A DNA stretch of 64,000 nucleotides from Pogona vitticeps (GCF_051106095.1 NC_135786.1:138884501-138948500), one strand, 5' to 3'. Counted from the stretch's first letter, positions 41,608-53,417 are shown. Program-made: numbers and translations. Notes: generated by a model from the letters alone, not told the origin.

Positions 41608-43080
41608 CTGATGGTTATTTGTTTCTTTGTTTGCTTGATCTGAGAGCTATAAATTTATTCAAGTTTTCTGCAAGTGCCTTACATTTGATTCTTTCACTTT
41701 TATGGCAGAGACTGTTGCAAAAATAAATTCTTCAAAGATCAATTAAGTAATCACTCTCAGTTCTGAAGACATCATTACATTTGCTAAATCCCCTGTCTGT
41801 TCCTGCCTTGGTTGATTTCCTTTTAAAAATTTAAACATCATTTGGAATCTCACTGCCAACCTCAATTAGTGGATTTCATGATTAAGAAGTGCTGAAATTA
41901 AATATTTCACCAGTGGTATTTTTACAAGTGTTTTCCATTGTCAACAGTAATAAAAATGTCTCTTTACAGTCAATTCAGAGAGCAGTGTACATCTAAAATG
42001 CAGCAGAAGTATTAATACCCGACAACTACCCCCACAACCTTGTTTTTCATTTTATTTTAATTTTTCTCCCTTGCCACTCGCATACCGTTCTTTTTGTTGG
42101 CAGCATTTTGATTTCTGCATGGTATTATTAACCTGTACTCTGTGTTCCTCTTAATGTGAAGCTGTTTTCCTATCCTTTCAACCTTCCAAACTGGAAAGAA
42201 ATGCATATAGCCGGAGGCCAGGCAGAATAATACCAGTGTCAAGCTTTATAGAACATATTTGTTTCGTGTCCTCTAAGGACAAATGATAGACATGTAAAAA
42301 TGTTTTCTCTGTTCCTGTTTTCAGGGAATACTTAGTTTAGAATTAACTTCTGTCATGGCAAACAATTTGCCAAGCCTGCTCCATGTGATTTTCTGCAGAG
42401 AGAGGGGGAAATCATACATTCTGTCTGACGAGCGATTACAAGTCTGTGGCATTTATTTTCTCTTGTCACTGTGGTTTTCCTTTAAGGAAAGCTTGTCATT
42501 CACAAGTGAAACATCCATCCTCTTTCAGAAGGAACAAAGAGATGCATTAAATTAGCAACCTACCACACTGCATAATTCTTTTAATTTTAATTGCTTCCAG
42601 AATATTCTACATTTCAATGGCTTTGAAACATTTTATTTTTATCAGGCGTCCTAATTTTATATTCTCTTTCAAGCCCTTCCCACAGTGTGTGGGGGTTGAT
42701 TTCACACGCTAAGATGGGATTTCCTTTAAATAGGCCAAGGAGTTCCAAACACTCAAAGCCTGGGCATGGGATGCTATCCTTTCCAAAGCACATGTGCTGT
42801 GACTTTGCATCAATGCTGGCTCAAGGATACGGATGTCTCTAGGGTGGGCAGCCTTGCTGTAATCAGGCTAGGATGGAAACAGTCTATATTAGCAAGCATG
42901 TTCCATTTCACCTTTTGGAATGCTCTGTGCTTTCTAAACGCGCCAGGAGTCAGCATGGTGTCATAGTTGGAGAACTGGACTTAGACTGAGGTCCTCTGAG
43001 GTTCACTTTCTACTCACCACTAAGCCAAAAAATCTCACAGAGTTATGCTCAAGTGGGAAGTAGAACTGTGTTCACAGCTG
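41608..43080. other. Low-copy stretch, candidate conserved non-coding DNA
   Basis: No exon or repeat was recognised. The part at 41740-42600 is AT-rich but not simple-repeat sequence, without transposon motifs. It could hold conserved non-coding elements; only a cross-species alignment can tell. Confidence 0.3.
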
Positions 43081-43084
43081 GGAG

Positions 43085-44930
43085 AAAGGCTGGATATAAA
43101 TGGAAAACATTTTGCACAAACTACTGTGCAAAGGTGGTGTAATAGCCCAGAGCCTAAACATAGTTTTTGTATGCAGAAATTTCCGGAATCAGACCTTGGC
43201 CATGGCATCTCAATTAAGAAAGAGATCTCTCCTGAAAGATAATTATTTGAAACAGATAGAGGAAATTAAGAAAGACCTTTCTAGCTGGACAAACTTACAA
43301 TTGTCAACGGTGGGCAGAACTGCTACAATCAAAATGAATATTCTACCAAAACTCATATTTCTTTTTTTCAAACAATTCCAATTGTTTTAAAGCAAACAAT
43401 ATTCAAGGAGCTTGAAAAATGCATTTCCAAATTCATCTGGCAGGGGGAGAAAACAGAATTAAAATCAAGCATTTACAAGACTTAAAAATAAGAGGAGGAA
43501 TGGGGCTCCTGCATTGGCTTCTCTACTATAGGGCATCTGCATTGGTATGGATTAAGGAGTGGATAACATTGGAAAATACGTGGCTCTTGAAATTAGAATG
43601 ATATGATTTGAAATGGGGCTGGCATGCATTCTTATAGTATAACAGGACTAAGGATTTTAAACAATTTAACAGCCATATATTAAGAAAGGCACTTCTGTCA
43701 ATATGGAATAAAGTGAAAAACCAAATTTATATCAAAATACCACACTGGGTGACACCAATTGAAACATTTGCTCTATCATATCTGAGAGAAAACAAGAAAA
43801 TAGTAAGTTATAGTGAAGTTTTAAATCTTGATGGTTCTATCAAAACACAACAAGAGCTAGTAGAGGCATCGAAATGGATTTGTAGGCGTGATCACAATTA
43901 TTATCAAGGTTTGCTAAAGATAATGAACAGGGCTTTTACTTAGAAAATACCCCTTTTGACAGAATTCTTCTAGAATCACAGGGAAAATGTATTATTATAT
44001 AATTTTCTGTTAGATTTTGAAACACAAGATGAAGTGGTAAAGGCAAGTAGGATTAAATGGGCACAGAATGTAGGACATAATATTGAACTGGATCATTGGG
44101 AACGAATTTGGAAAACAAATATAAAATTAACTAAATCTGTTGTATTTAAAGAGAATATATACAACGTGTTCTACAGATGGTACATGACCCCCACAACACT
44201 GGCTAAAATAAGCACGCAGATTTCAAACATATACTGGAAATGTAAACAGAAAGAAGGAACATTTTATCACATGTGGTGGATGTGCAAAGACACCCAAAGA
44301 TACTGAAGTAAAGTGAATCAGATGCTACAAGAGATATTAGAAACTTTAATACCGATGGTACCAGAACTATTGCTATTAAATATTTTGCCAGATATACCAG
44401 ACTCCGAAAATCATATTTAACGATTCATATTATAACAGCAGCAAGAATAGTTTTTGCGAAACTCTGGAAGGAACTTAGAACACCGCAAATAGATGAAGTG
44501 ATGGATAAAATACTTGGAACCGCAGAAATGGACATACTATCAGATTGGCTAGATGCAAAAAAGAAAAAAGACCATTGGAAAATTTCATCACAATTATATA
44601 CATGGTTACAAGGTAGATAGAATAGTGGACTGATACATAGTTATCTGTATGGCTGCAGAAGAGACAGAATAAATAATGGATAAAGACTATCAGCTATATA
44701 ATCATTAATTAGAATAACAATATATATGTCCGAATTTGATTTTTCCCTCTCACTCACTGTCTGTATTTCTTTATGATATGTGGAACTATTACTAGAAGAG
44801 AATATATAAATTACTATGAAATATATTTATTTGTAATGTAGACGTTCAAATCTGCCCCCTCCGAGGGTATCTTATCCCAACTGCCCCTTACCTTACCCTA
44901 CCTTTATAAGGAAAATAAAATAATAAATAA
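43085..44930 (+). mobile_element. L1 LINE, 3' part of ORF2, broken
   Basis: Successive frames read as the C-terminal third of L1 ORF2. Near 43270 comes DLSSWTNLQLSTVGRTATIKMN, then NILPKLIFLF. Near 43420-43530 come FIWQGE-like text and KIRGGMGLLHWLLYYRASAL. Near 44160-44290 come a YRWYMTP segment and CKQKEGTFYHMWWMC, the L1 C-terminal Cys motif. It ends in an A-rich AATAAATAAAAAATTAAG tail. Several frameshifts and stops break it. No target duplication was found. Confidence 0.88.
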
Positions 44931-44934
44931 AAAA

Positions 44935-46465
44935 TTAAGAAAGAGGTTAGGTAGCACATAATGAGAAAAACACTGGAGAGCCGCTGCCCCTTAGAATAAA
45001 TGATATGGAACTAAATTGATAAACCTATGATACTGGCCAGCCTTTGCCATCTTCAGGAACCATCCTAGCTCCATAAAACTCATTTGGCCGACTTCTGATA
45101 TCACTGTACCAGTCACCCACACTCACATATTAAGTCTGAGACATTTGATCACACAAATGTCTATGAACGAAATTATGTACAATACGTGTAGGTCCTCCAT
45201 TCCTGTTCAAGGTGTGAAGGCTGAGGGTGGAGCACAGTTATATTTGGACAGTGCAGTTTCAACCTCTCACTCGTGCACATTTTCATATTGCATATATATG
45301 AAGATGGTTTAATTTTTCATCGTGTGAATCCACTATAAGAAAAGGAAAATGTTTCAATCAGATATTGTCATCATTTGTATCTGAAAATATTGGGACATTA
45401 GGGCAGTTTAAAGTTCATGGTCATCAAGGTAATTTGATTCTGGACCCTTAGACCCCAACTCTGGTTAGTCCCAAAGAGAGGGCTCTTAGCCCTAACAATA
45501 AAAATGCATTACAGAAATACTGTCTGTAAAAGAAATTGAAAAGAAATGCAGAAAGAAGGACTTGCTGACTGAAAATCTTGGAGACTGGTTTGAATAAAAC
45601 TCAACATCACTGTTCAGAGCAGCCACATTCCAGTTCAGAAAGAGCTATGATGATATCTGATCTCTGGTGGGAAAAGAAAGGGACACTCCCTCTTTTCATA
45701 CTTAATGGATTTTTGGTGGGAAGATGGAAGGTGCAGTGGGAAGAGAGGCCACTTATACAATACGTAAATGTCTTGAATGAAAGTGTCCTCCCTACTTTCC
45801 TCAAGCTGTGTAACTCCCCACAAAAGAAATTTTACTAGCCTCAGTGACAGTCTTCATCCTTTCCTTGAAATGTCTCAGACACTTTGCTCATGTGAGATCC
45901 TCCATACTTTAATTTTACTTTAATCTTTTGCATAAGGCAACATCCATGGGCAATCATGCCGAAGAGTTCTGATTTGTTGTGGATAATGCATCTTAAGTTA
46001 TGGTGATCCTATGAACTGATTACCTGTAAAAGTTGGAAATCTTTATCAACATTGCTTGAAATGGTCATCTCATCAGACATTTTGACTGAGATAAAATCTT
46101 CAATCCTCTTGAACTTCACTATAAGCAAAGTTTGTGATATTTTGATTTTCCCGGGTTGTCAGAGCCAAATTAAACATAAGAAACAACCATATGCATTTTC
46201 TCTATATATTTGCTCGAATTGGATATAAAATGTTTGTGCTAAGGAAGAATTTTTCATGTGAAAAGGAAGTCATGAGAGAAGGGAGCTACCTTTTTCTCCC
46301 ATCCCTTCCCTTCTCTTGTTGCTTCAAGAAATATTCTCCTAGGACAGCTTGAATCCAGTATTAAAGGTGAGCTGTTGGGGGGGGGGCGACAATTAAAGCA
46401 AGCAATGGCAACAAGATAAGACAAGAATTGTGGCATGTTTTACAGTTTCATCCACATGGTCCTTT
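44935..46465. other. Low-copy stretch without recognised gene
   Basis: No coding exon or repeat family was recognised between the L1 tail and the BovB fragment. Confidence 0.3.
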
Positions 46466-46470
46466 TAATA

Positions 46471-46939
46471 TTGTTGTTGTTGCTGCTGTTGTTTAGTCGT
46501 GTCCAACTCTTCGTGACCCCATGGACCAGAGCACGCCAGGCCCTCCTGTCTTCCACTGCCTCCTGGAGTTGGGTCAAATTCATGTTGGTAGCTTCGGTGA
46601 CACTGTCCAATCATTTCATCCTCTATCCCCTTCTCCTCTTGCCCTCACACTTTCCAAATATCAGGGTCTTTTCCAGGGAGTCTTCTCATGAGATGGCCCA
46701 AGTATTGGAGCCTCAGCTTCAGGATCTGTCCTTCCAGTGAGCACTCAGGGTTGATTTCCTTTAGAATTGATAGGTTTGTTCTCCTTGCAGTCTACGGGAC
46801 TCTCAAGAGCATCCTCCAGCACCACAATTCAAAGGCATCAATTCTTCAGCGGTCAGCTTTATTTATAGTCCAGCTCTCACTTCCATACATCACTACAGGA
46901 AAAACCATAGCTTTGACAATGCGGACTTTTGTTGGCAAA
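46471..46939 (-). mobile_element. BovB (RTE) LINE, 5'-truncated 3' fragment
   Basis: Matches the last ~470 bp of the full BovB copy at 48782-51999 in the same orientation. Its 3' end, at the low coordinate, has a GTT-type tail and TTTAGTCGTGTCCAACTC. It stops abruptly at the edge of a 53-base hairpin. Confidence 0.92.
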
Positions 46940-46992
46940 AGGTATTTAGAGATGGGATAGTCTAATATAGACTATCCCATCTCTAAATACCT
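46940..46992. repeat. Perfect 25-bp inverted repeat, 3-base loop
   Basis: AGGTATTTAGAGATGGGATA... (46940-46964) is exactly complementary to 46968-46992 with loop ATA. It starts where the truncated BovB ends, so it may have been made by a template switch at the insertion junction. Confidence 0.9.
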
Positions 46993-47664
46993 GGCTCATC
47001 TCACTGTCCCTTAGTGAGATGGTAGACTTGTGTCTAGGCTCTGCCACTTCATTTTGTATGTGTTGGTGTTACATGCTTCAATATTCCTCTGTAGAAAAAG
47101 AGAAAAGAGAGAAGAAAAAGTCCTATATTTAAAAAAAATACCCAAGGTGACAGGCAGGCAGAAAATTTATAGCCTATCCTTCACCCTGACATATTAGTTT
47201 TTCTGCAATGTTTTATTTATTTTATATGGCACTGTCCAAATGTTTGCCACTTCAATGAGTGGACTACAGTGATTGAAAACCATACTGGCAACCAAAATCT
47301 GGCACCATCTGACTTTGGAAAGGCTGGTTTTACAACCAAATTCTCATCTAACTAGGTGTAATATTACATTCCTCCTGACTTATGTTTTATTGCAGAATTC
47401 AAACAGATTTAGACCTAACTGCAGGTATTTGGTGGCACTGTTGTCTGAAGAGTTGTAGAAAATATCCCCAAGCTTCAGACAACTGTAATGTGCAGATTTT
47501 ATTTTAGCAGATAAAAACACTCTGAAGTAAATGTTTGTTCCCATTAATTTGTTGCCTTTTATCATTTGAGAGTTGTTGGGTTTTGTTTTTTGTTTTTGTC
47601 CCATTCAGTGTAATTTGCTGGAAAGAAAGAAAAATTGCTCATGCCATTTTCAACTAACAAAGAA

Positions 47665-47741
47665 TTCCAGTGTCATCAAACAGGAAAATCCACTGACATG
47701 TTCTGCTTGTCAGTAGATTTTCCTGTTTGGTGGCACTGGAA
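47665..47741. repeat. Imperfect 34-bp hairpin with 9-base loop
   Basis: Arms 47665-47698 and 47708-47741 pair except at three transition differences. TCAAACAGGAAAATC-type text is the central stem. The size is that of a precursor-microRNA-like foldback or a very short MITE. Confidence 0.8.
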
Positions 47742-48255
47742 CTCCCAATGGCTTCAAGAAATATAAGTAGTGTACCCTCCTCACTTACTCAGCAATACAA
47801 TGGAATTTCAATAGGCTCAGAAAAAAGAACTCATTCAGTGAGAGATTTTATTGTTTTGTTAAAACCTGGTGCATCAGTGTCGAGTAATAATCTTTAAGTA
47901 TGTACACTCAGTATGTAAGATAAATGTATAGCATCTTTATTCTTGGCTCCGACATGCTCTCCTATCATTATTTCCATTTCTTTGTTCCCAAATATGTTCT
48001 TCAACCTAATCTTTCTCTTATCCATTTGTTAATACTTCCATTTTTCTGTTTTCTTCTGGCATCCAGCATTTTTCATTTCATGGCTCATTGTCCAAGTTTT
48101 CATTTCTTCTCAACTGTTTTAAGCTTCTTTCTTCTGCCTTGTGTTTCATATAATTAAAAAAGTTAAAAGATAGCTTTAAGTAGAAAGAGAAAAATGGAAA
48201 GAGTATCTGATGCTGCTTTTTCTGAAACCAAACCCTATTTGTATTACTATGATAG

Positions 48256-48395
48256 ATTATGCTGGAGTTTTGTTTGAATGTGGCATGCTGTCTGCTGTCT
48301 GTATAACTGGAAGGGTTTTATTTCTGAGCTGAGGTGACTGTAAATCTATCCAGCACTAACCAATTGTTTCTTCCAATCTCTGATTTCAAAGAGAA
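48256..48395 (+). repeat. Old dispersed repeat, copy 1 (inverted partner at 59.4 kb)
   Basis: CATGCTGTCTGCTGT, CTATCCAGCACTAACCAAT and TTCTTCCA occur in the same order and spacing in the complement of 59350-59475. The family is unknown. Divergence is moderate, so it is an old pair. Confidence 0.7.
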
Positions 48396-48781
48396 TGGCC
48401 ACTCCGAGTACTTTTTCCCTCTCTTTAGTCTGTTGGTGGCAGTTATTGGTTTGCTGTTGATCTGTTCAGTTGGTTGCTAAGTATGTATGCAGTAAAGAAA
48501 GCAACATACACAAGTCTATAATTTAAAGCAACTGTAATTAAAGAAACTTTTTAATTCTTTCTCTTACTCATTTCTCAAAGTGAGTTACTGAGACTTTAAG
48601 TGTCAGTTAATTAGAAAGTGGTGGACTCTGGGGAACTTGTAGCTATTCTCTTCTGTGAGTCTTTGTACTTCTACTGTGTAGCAAACAAGGAATTTTACCA
48701 GAAATTCAAAACTCCACAACAGATTAAGCACATGGGAATAAGTTGAGATCCAGTGTGACATAGCGGATAGAATGTTGGACT

Positions 48782-51700
48782 GTGTGTGTGTTTAGTCGTT
48801 TAGTCGTGTCCGACTCTTCGTGACCCCATGGACCAGAGCACGCCAGGCCCTCCTGTCTTCTACTGCCTCCCGGAGTTGTGTCAGGTTCATGTTGGTTGCT
48901 TCGCAGACACTGTCCAGCCATCTCATCCTCGGTCGTCCCCTTCTCCTCTTGCCATCACACCTTCCTAACATCAAGGTTTTTTCCAAGGACTCTTTTCTTC
49001 TCATGAGATGGCCAAAGTACTGGAGCCTCAGCTTCAGGATCTGTCCTTCAAGTGAGCATTCAGGGTTGATTTCCTTTAGAACTGATAGGTTTGTTCTCCT
49101 TGCAGTCCAGGGGATTCTCAAGAGCCTCCTCCAGCACCACAATTCAAAGGCATCAATTCTTCGGCGGTCTGCTTTCTTTATGGTCCAGCTCTCACTTCCA
49201 TACATCACGACAGGAAAAACCATAGCTTTGACTATTCGGACTTTTGTTGGCAAGGTGATGTCTCTGCTTTTCGAGATGCTGTCAAGATTTGTCATCGCTT
49301 TCCTCCCAAGAAGAAGGCGCCTTTTAATTTCAGGGCTGCTGTCTCCATCTGCAGTGATCATGGAGCCCAGGAAGATAAAATTTGACACTGCCTCCATATC
49401 TTCCCCTTCTATTTCCCAGGAGGTGATGGGACCAGTGGCCATGATCTTAGTTTTTTTGATGTTGAGTTTCAGACCGTTTTTTGCACTCTCCTCTTTCACT
49501 CTCATTACAAGGTTCTTTAATTCCTCCTCACTTTCTGCCATCAGAGTGGTATCATCTGCATATCGGAGGTTGTTGATATTTCTTCCGGCAATCTTAATTC
49601 CGGCTTGGGTTTCTTCCAGTCCAGCCTTCCGCATGATGTATTCTGCATATAAGTTAAATAAGCTGGGGGACAATATACAGCCTTGCCGTACTCCTTTCCC
49701 AATTTTGAACCACTCAGTTGTTCCATGACCAGTTCTAACTGTTGCTTCCTGTCCCACATAAAGGTTTCTCAGGAGACAGATAAAGTGGTCAGGCACTCCC
49801 ATTTCTTTAAGAACTTGCCATAGTTTGCTGTGGTCCACACAGTCAAAGGCTTTCGCATAGTCAATGAAGCAGAAGTAGATATTTTTCTGGAACTCTCTGG
49901 CTTTCTCCATAATCCAGCGCAAGTTAGCAATTTGGTCTCGAGTTCCTCTGCCTCTTCGGAATCCAGCTTGTACTTCTGGGAGTTCTCGGTCCACATACTG
50001 CTGAAGCCTACCTTGTAGGATTTTGAGCATAACCTTGCTAGCGTGTGAAATGAGTGCAATTGTACGGTAGTTGGAGCATTCTTTGGCACTGCCTTTCTTT
50101 GGGATTGGGATGTAGACTGATCTTTTCCAATCCTCTGGCCACTGTTGAGTTTTCCAAACTTGCTGGCATATTGAATGTAGCACCTTAACAGCATCATCTT
50201 TCAAGATTTTAAATAGTTCAACTGGAATGCCATCACCTCCACTGGCCTTGTTGTTAGCCAGGCTTTCTAAGGCCCACTTGACTTCGCTCTCCAGGATGTC
50301 TGGCTCAAGGTCAGCAACTACATTGTCTGGGTTGTCCGGGATATCCAAATCTTTCTGATATAATTCCTCTGTGTATTCTTGCCACCTCGTCTTGACGTCT
50401 TCTGCTTCTGTTAGGTCCTTCCCATTTTTGTCTTTTATCATGTTCATCTTTGCGCAAAATGTTCCTCTAATATGTCCAATTTTCCTGAACAGATCTCTGG
50501 TCTTTCCTTTTCTGTTATCTTCCTCTATTTCTTTGCATTGTTCATTTAAGAAGGCCCTCTTGTCTCTCCTTGCTATTCTTTGGAAGTCTGCATTCAAGTT
50601 TCTGTAACTTTCCCTATCTCCCTTGCATTTTGTTTCCCTTCTCCTCTCTGCTATTTCTAAGGCCTCGTTGGACAGCCACTTTGCTTTCTTGCATTTCCTT
50701 TTCTTTGGGATGGTTTTCGTTGCTGCCTCCTGGACAATGTTACGAGCCTCTAGCCAAAGTTCTTCAGGCACTCTGTCCACCAAATCTAGTTCCTTAAATC
50801 TGTTCTTTACTTCCACTGTGTATTCATAAGGGATTTGGTTTAGATTATACCTGAGTGGCCCAGTGGTTTTTCCTAATCTCTTCAGTCTAAGCTTGAATTT
50901 TGCTATGAGAAGCTGATGATCAGAACCGCAGTCAGCTCCAGGTCTTGTTTTTGCTGACTGTATAGAGCTTCTCCATCTTTGGCTGCAGAGAATATAATCA
51001 ATCTGATTTCGATATTGCCCATCTGGTGATTTCCATGTATAGAGTCGCCACTTGTGTTGTTGGAAAAGAGTGTTTGTGATGACCAGCTTATTCTCTTGAC
51101 AAAACTCTATTAGCCTTTGTCCTGCTTCATTCTGAACTCCAAGGCCAAACTTCCCTGTTGTTCCTTTTATCTCTTGGCTCCCTACTTTAGCATTCCAGTC
51201 CCCTAGAATGAGAAGAACATCTTTCTTTGGTGTCAGTTCTAGAAGGTGTTGTAAATCTTCATAGAATTGTTCAATTTCAGTCTCCTCAGCAATGCTGGTT
51301 GGTGCATAAGCTTGGATTATTGTGATGTTGAATGGTCTGCCTTGGATTCGTATTGACATCATTCTATCATTTTTGAGATTGTATCCCATTACAGCTTTTC
51401 CCACTCTTTTGTTGACTATGAGGGCTACTCCATTCCTTCTACGGGATTCTTGCCCACAATAGTAGATATGATAATCATCTGAGCTGAATTCGCCCATTCC
51501 TGTCCATTTTAGTTCACTGATGCCCAGGATGTCGATGTTTATTCTTGCCATCTCCTGTTTGACCACCTCCAGCTTCCCAACGTTCATAGATCTTACATTC
51601 CAGGTTCCTATGCAGTATTCTTCTTTGCAGCATTGGATTTTCCTTTCACTTCCAGGCACGTCCACAGCTGAGCGTCCTTTCGGCTTTGGCCCAACCACTT

Positions 51701-51999
51701 CATTAGCTCTGGAGCTACTTGTACTTGTCCTCCGCTCTTCCTCAGTAGCATGTTGGACGCCTTCCGACCTGAGGGGCCCATCTTCCAGCGTCATATCTTT
51801 TAGCCTTTTGTTTCTGATCATGGGGCGTTCTTGGCAAAGATACTGGAGTGGCTTGCCATTTCCTACTCCAGGTGGATTGCGTTTAGTCAGAACTCTCCAC
51901 TATGTCCTGTCCGTCTTGGGTGTCCCTGCACGGCATAGCCCATAGCTTCTCTGAGTTACTCAAGCCCCTTCGCCACGACAAGGCAGCAATCCATGAAGG
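48782..51999 (-). mobile_element. BovB (RTE) LINE, full length, recent insertion
   Basis: A 3.2-kb minus-strand element with a perfect 13-bp target duplication AGAATGTTGGACT at 48769-48781 and 52000-52012. It holds one unbroken reading frame (48792-51821), a short 5' region (51822-51999) beginning GGCAGCAATCC-like on the plus side, and almost no 3' UTR: the stop codon lies about ten bases before a CA-type terminal repeat. The 3' end motif is shared with the Sauria SINE at 41251. Complete structure, open frame and clean duplication indicate a young copy. Confidence 0.96.
48792..51821 (-). CDS. BovB ORF2: endonuclease and reverse transcriptase
   Basis: A 1009-residue protein that drives target-primed reverse transcription of the LINE. 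The N-terminal part (about 70-330) is an APE-type endonuclease: TWNVRS at 73-78, SELKWTG, GDWNAKVG and SDHQLL near its end. The reverse transcriptase follows, with FIDYAKAFD at about 652-660 (motif A), GVRQGCILSPSLFNLY (motif B) and YADD at 754-757 (motif C). The C-terminus is basic, with KRRRGRPRMRWLD and WRALVHGVTKSRTRL, as in bovine BovB. No stop or frameshift is seen, so the copy may be competent. The frame stays open for about 25 codons upstream of the chosen Met, so the true start may be earlier. Confidence 0.95.
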   Translation of the reverse strand: MIRNKRLKDMTLEDGPLRSEGVQHATEEERRTSTSSSRANEVVGPKPKGRSAVDVPGSERKIQCCKEEYCIGTWNVRSMNVGKLEVVKQEMARINIDILGISELKWTGMGEFSSDDYHIYYCGQESRRRNGVALIVNKRVGKAVMGYNLKNDRMMSIRIQGRPFNITIIQAYAPTSIAEETEIEQFYEDLQHLLELTPKKDVLLILGDWNAKVGSQEIKGTTGKFGLGVQNEAGQRLIEFCQENKLVITNTLFQQHKWRLYTWKSPDGQYRNQIDYILCSQRWRSSIQSAKTRPGADCGSDHQLLIAKFKLRLKRLGKTTGPLRYNLNQIPYEYTVEVKNRFKELDLVDRVPEELWLEARNIVQEAATKTIPKKRKCKKAKWLSNEALEIAERRRETKCKGDRESYRNLNADFQRIARRDKRAFLNEQCKEIEEDNRKGKTRDLFRKIGHIRGTFCAKMNMIKDKNGKDLTEAEDVKTRWQEYTEELYQKDLDIPDNPDNVVADLEPDILESEVKWALESLANNKASGGDGIPVELFKILKDDAVKVLHSICQQVWKTQQWPEDWKRSVYIPIPKKGSAKECSNYRTIALISHASKVMLKILQGRLQQYVDRELPEVQAGFRRGRGTRDQIANLRWIMEKAREFQKNIYFCFIDYAKAFDCVDHSKLWQVLKEMGVPDHFICLLRNLYVGQEATVRTGHGTTEWFKIGKGVRQGCILSPSLFNLYAEYIMRKAGLEETQAGIKIAGRNINNLRYADDTTLMAESEEELKNLVMRVKEESAKNGLKLNIKKTKIMATGPITSWEIEGEDMEAVSNFIFLGSMITADGDSSPEIKRRLLLGRKAMTNLDSISKSRDITLPTKVRIVKAMVFPVVMYGSESWTIKKADRRRIDAFELWCWRRLLRIPWTARRTNLSVLKEINPECSLEGQILKLRLQYFGHLMRRKESLEKTLMLGRCDGKRRRGRPRMRWLDSVCEATNMNLTQLREAVEDRRAWRALVHGVTKSRTRLND

Positions 52000-52133
52000 A
52001 GAATGTTGGACTAGGGCTATACAAATCTGGATTCAAATCCTCATTCAGCTACAGAAGCAAACTGGGAGGCCCTCCAAGAGATTAAATGAAACCTATGCTA
52101 TTTCATATTGGGAAGAAGGGTGAAAAAATTTAA

Positions 52134-52300
<167 letters not shown>

Positions 52301-52636
52301 GGGTGCCTTTCTCCTGATCAGGGAATTCAAAAATGGCATGGTTTTTGCTGTGGGGTTTTTTGGTTCATAGAACGGATGAGGTCATACACTCTTGGCTGGA
52401 TCTACAAGGGGAGAAGTCCCCTTCCCCTCAAATCTCTTCACTTGGATTTCAGAACACTGTTATTTCCTGGTTTTCTTCTTTCCTTCCCGATTATTCTTTG
52501 TGATTACAATACACCCATAACAAAAAAAACACCCTGATCACACAATCTCCTGAAAAGGACAAAAAGCTGATCCCACAGCTACAAATACTCAACTATTCCA
52601 CACACTACACCAGAACACAGACAGAGTTCTAACTGT

Positions 52637-52730
52637 CCTCTGAAGATGCCGGCCACAGAGACTGGCAAAACGTTAGGAAGAAAAACCTCCAGAACACGAC
52701 CAAACAGCCCGAAAAACCTACAACAATCAT
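52637..52730. repeat. Interspersed ~95-bp repeat, copy 2
   Basis: Same blocks and order as 40219-40312, with differences mostly of the CpG-decay kind (GGCGAAAC against GGCAAAAC). The upstream flank with ACACTACACCAGAACACAGA may belong to the same element. Confidence 0.75.
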
Positions 52731-52739
52731 CTTTGTGTT

Positions 52740-53400
52740 TTTGTTAACACTTACCTCTTTTCTAAGCTCTTACTCTTAGCTGGTGTTTTACAGGAACAGC
52801 GTGTTTACAATTGTCCTTTTAATTCCTTGACTTAAGAGTATTTATTTTAAGGCTATCCTTGGCCCCTTGTCCTGTTACTGTTATTTAGACTGCTGTTCTA
52901 TCTTGCAGAGGTGGTTTTATCTCTGTGATCCTTGAGATTGTTAATTTTATTTCTGCTGCCAAACTGTTCCAGGTGGTGAGTGCTGAAGGGTCACATGAGA
53001 TCTGCATCAGACCAGATCAACCCAGGAAGACACCATTGGCAGGTTAGTCTGGCCTTTCACAGATCTCTCTTCTTAGCATCTTAACAAAGATTTTTAGGTG
53101 TTAATTTATAATCCCCAGTCTACTCCTTTTATTCTACTATAAGAGAATAAAGTGGCTGATTTGCTTTGGATTAGAGTGCAGGAGTCTTGTCTTCAGAAGA
53201 AAACATGATAAGAAACAATTCACTAGAAAAGAGATAAATAATGGGGAAAGAGGAAGGCAAGAGGAAAAGAAGAAGACAGAATGTGAGATGAATTGACTCA
53301 GTAATGGAGGTCATGGTCTTTAGGTGGATTAACTCAATAAAGGAAGCCATGGTCTTTACTTTGAAAGACCCGAGGAAGGCTGTCAGTGATTGGATCATTT
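52740..53400. other. Spacer between two BovB insertions
   Basis: T-rich low-copy sequence without recognised exon or repeat. Confidence 0.3.
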
Positions 53401-53417
53401 GGAGGTCAGTAATTCAT

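Larger units (their letters stand above)
48747..52130 (+). mobile_element. tRNA-derived SINE split by a BovB insertion
   Basis: The head lies at about 48747-48781 (CCAGTGTGACATAGCGGATAG, AATGTTGGACT). It continues after the BovB at 52013 with AGGGCTATACAAATCTGG and the B-box GGATTCAAATCC, then CAGCTACAGAAGCAAACTGG and GGGAAGAAGGGTG. The A-box side and the B-box side are now 3.2 kb apart. The head resembles the SINE at 17252-17335. Confidence 0.75.

Noticed and set aside
41295-41726. 143-residue plus-strand frame
   Set aside because: It lies mostly antisense to the Sauria SINE and shows no protein family.
48820-49728. 302-residue open frame on the plus strand
   Set aside because: It is the antisense shadow of the BovB ORF; the same shadow frames recur opposite the other BovB copies.
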